The notes under the pieces are model-generated. The model was not told where the DNA came from, did no database searches, and saw only the letters and a program-made list of their open reading frames with translations. This document shows positions 5,631-5,866 of a stretch of 5,866 bases of DNA, one piece after another. Positions within the stretch are counted from its first letter, which is position 1; each line of letters begins with the position of its first letter. The stretch is from Anaerolineales bacterium UBA877 (lineage in GTDB: Bacteria; Chloroflexota; Anaerolineae; Anaerolineales; Villigracilaceae), in contig DBFP01000052.1 in NCBI GenBank assembly GCA_002294405.1, positions 9,008 to 14,873 on the forward strand, read 5' to 3'. The translations under genes were made by a program, and so were the position numbers.

Positions 5631-5866
5631 ATGAGCGAAGAAAAAAATAAATCGGAAGAAAAAAAGCCGGCAGATGGTAAACCGGAGCTGAAAGATAACC
5701 TCGTAGAGACAAAACATACCTTGGTGATCAGGGGAAAAGATATCGGGTACACCGTTACTACTGGGACGATGGTTATGAAGGAGGAGACTCCTGACCGCGA
5801 AAAGGAGTCTGAGGGCGAAAAGCCCAAAGCGGTCTTCTTTTTTATCGCCTATACGAAAGATGGGGT
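5631..5866 (+). CDS. S10 serine carboxypeptidase-like protein, N-terminal fragment
   Basis: The 78 codons present end at the window edge, so the catalytic Ser, Asp and His are not visible. The first 24 or so residues are charged and Lys/Glu-rich (MSEEKNKSEEKKPADGK) with no signal peptide or hydrophobic segment, suggesting a cytoplasmic protein or a flexible tail. Then comes a beta-rich block (THE-like TKHTLVIRGKDIGYTVTTGT, about 27-46) and, after a further charged loop, AVFFFIAYTKDG (67-78). The pattern of an H-[ST]-x-x-[IV]-x-G-K strand, a YT(A/V)T(A/T)GT strand and FF(I/V)AYTKDG is one I recognise from the start of bacterial peptidase S10 family proteins, just before the GGPGSSS-type region. 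The loop between the two blocks (about 50-66) is rich in Glu and Lys and longer than I would expect. The start is well supported by AGGAG 6 nt upstream. The family assignment rests on recall of this N-terminal pattern only. Confidence 0.72.
   Translation, partial: MSEEKNKSEEKKPADGKPELKDNLVETKHTLVIRGKDIGYTVTTGTMVMKEETPDREKESEGEKPKAVFFFIAYTKDG

Overview
The window holds seven protein genes and no RNA gene, mobile element or CRISPR array that I could see. Five genes lie on the minus strand (positions 4926 down to 1) and two on the plus strand (5097 onward). The organism looks like a mesophilic bacterium of middling GC. The protein flavour (a YbaK-like protein, a bacterial S10-type carboxypeptidase and a three-gene pyruvate dehydrogenase with heterodimeric E1) reminds me of Chloroflexota/Anaerolineae, but that is recollection and was not tested.

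Core region, minus strand, 4926-1738. This is a compact pdhA-pdhB-pdhC set encoding the pyruvate dehydrogenase E1 alpha, E1 beta and E2 subunits. The genes are almost fused: there is 1 nt between E1 alpha and E1 beta, and a 1-nt TAATG overlap between E1 beta and E2. Each has a clear Shine-Dalgarno sequence, those of E1 beta and E2 lying inside the end of the preceding gene. Together they convert pyruvate, CoA and the lipoyl group into acetyl-CoA and CO2. The E3 dihydrolipoamide dehydrogenase needed to reoxidise the lipoyl arm is not in the window.

Downstream on the same strand are a class I SAM-dependent methyltransferase (1711-887) and an MFS transporter that runs off the left edge (833-1). 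The gaps of 26 and 53 nt show no convincing terminator, so these two may be transcribed with pdh. The methyltransferase has a start-codon puzzle: the conserved-looking N-terminus continues upstream of the first ATG, and the best-placed start is an ATT behind a good Shine-Dalgarno.

Right side, plus strand. A 170-nt AT-rich divergent intergenic region (4927-5096) separates pdhA from a YbaK/ProX-type aminoacyl-tRNA deacylase-like gene (5097-5564). It carries a TATAAT box for the pdh side, a 6+6 inverted repeat, and an extended -10 so close to the YbaK-like ATG that the mRNA is probably leaderless. After a 66-nt gap with its own TATAAT and Shine-Dalgarno, the start of an S10 serine carboxypeptidase-like gene (5631 onward) is cut by the right edge.

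I found no clear undescribed system. The points most worth a second look are the ATT start, the leaderless promoter, and the Arg at the usual catalytic Lys position of the YbaK-like protein.
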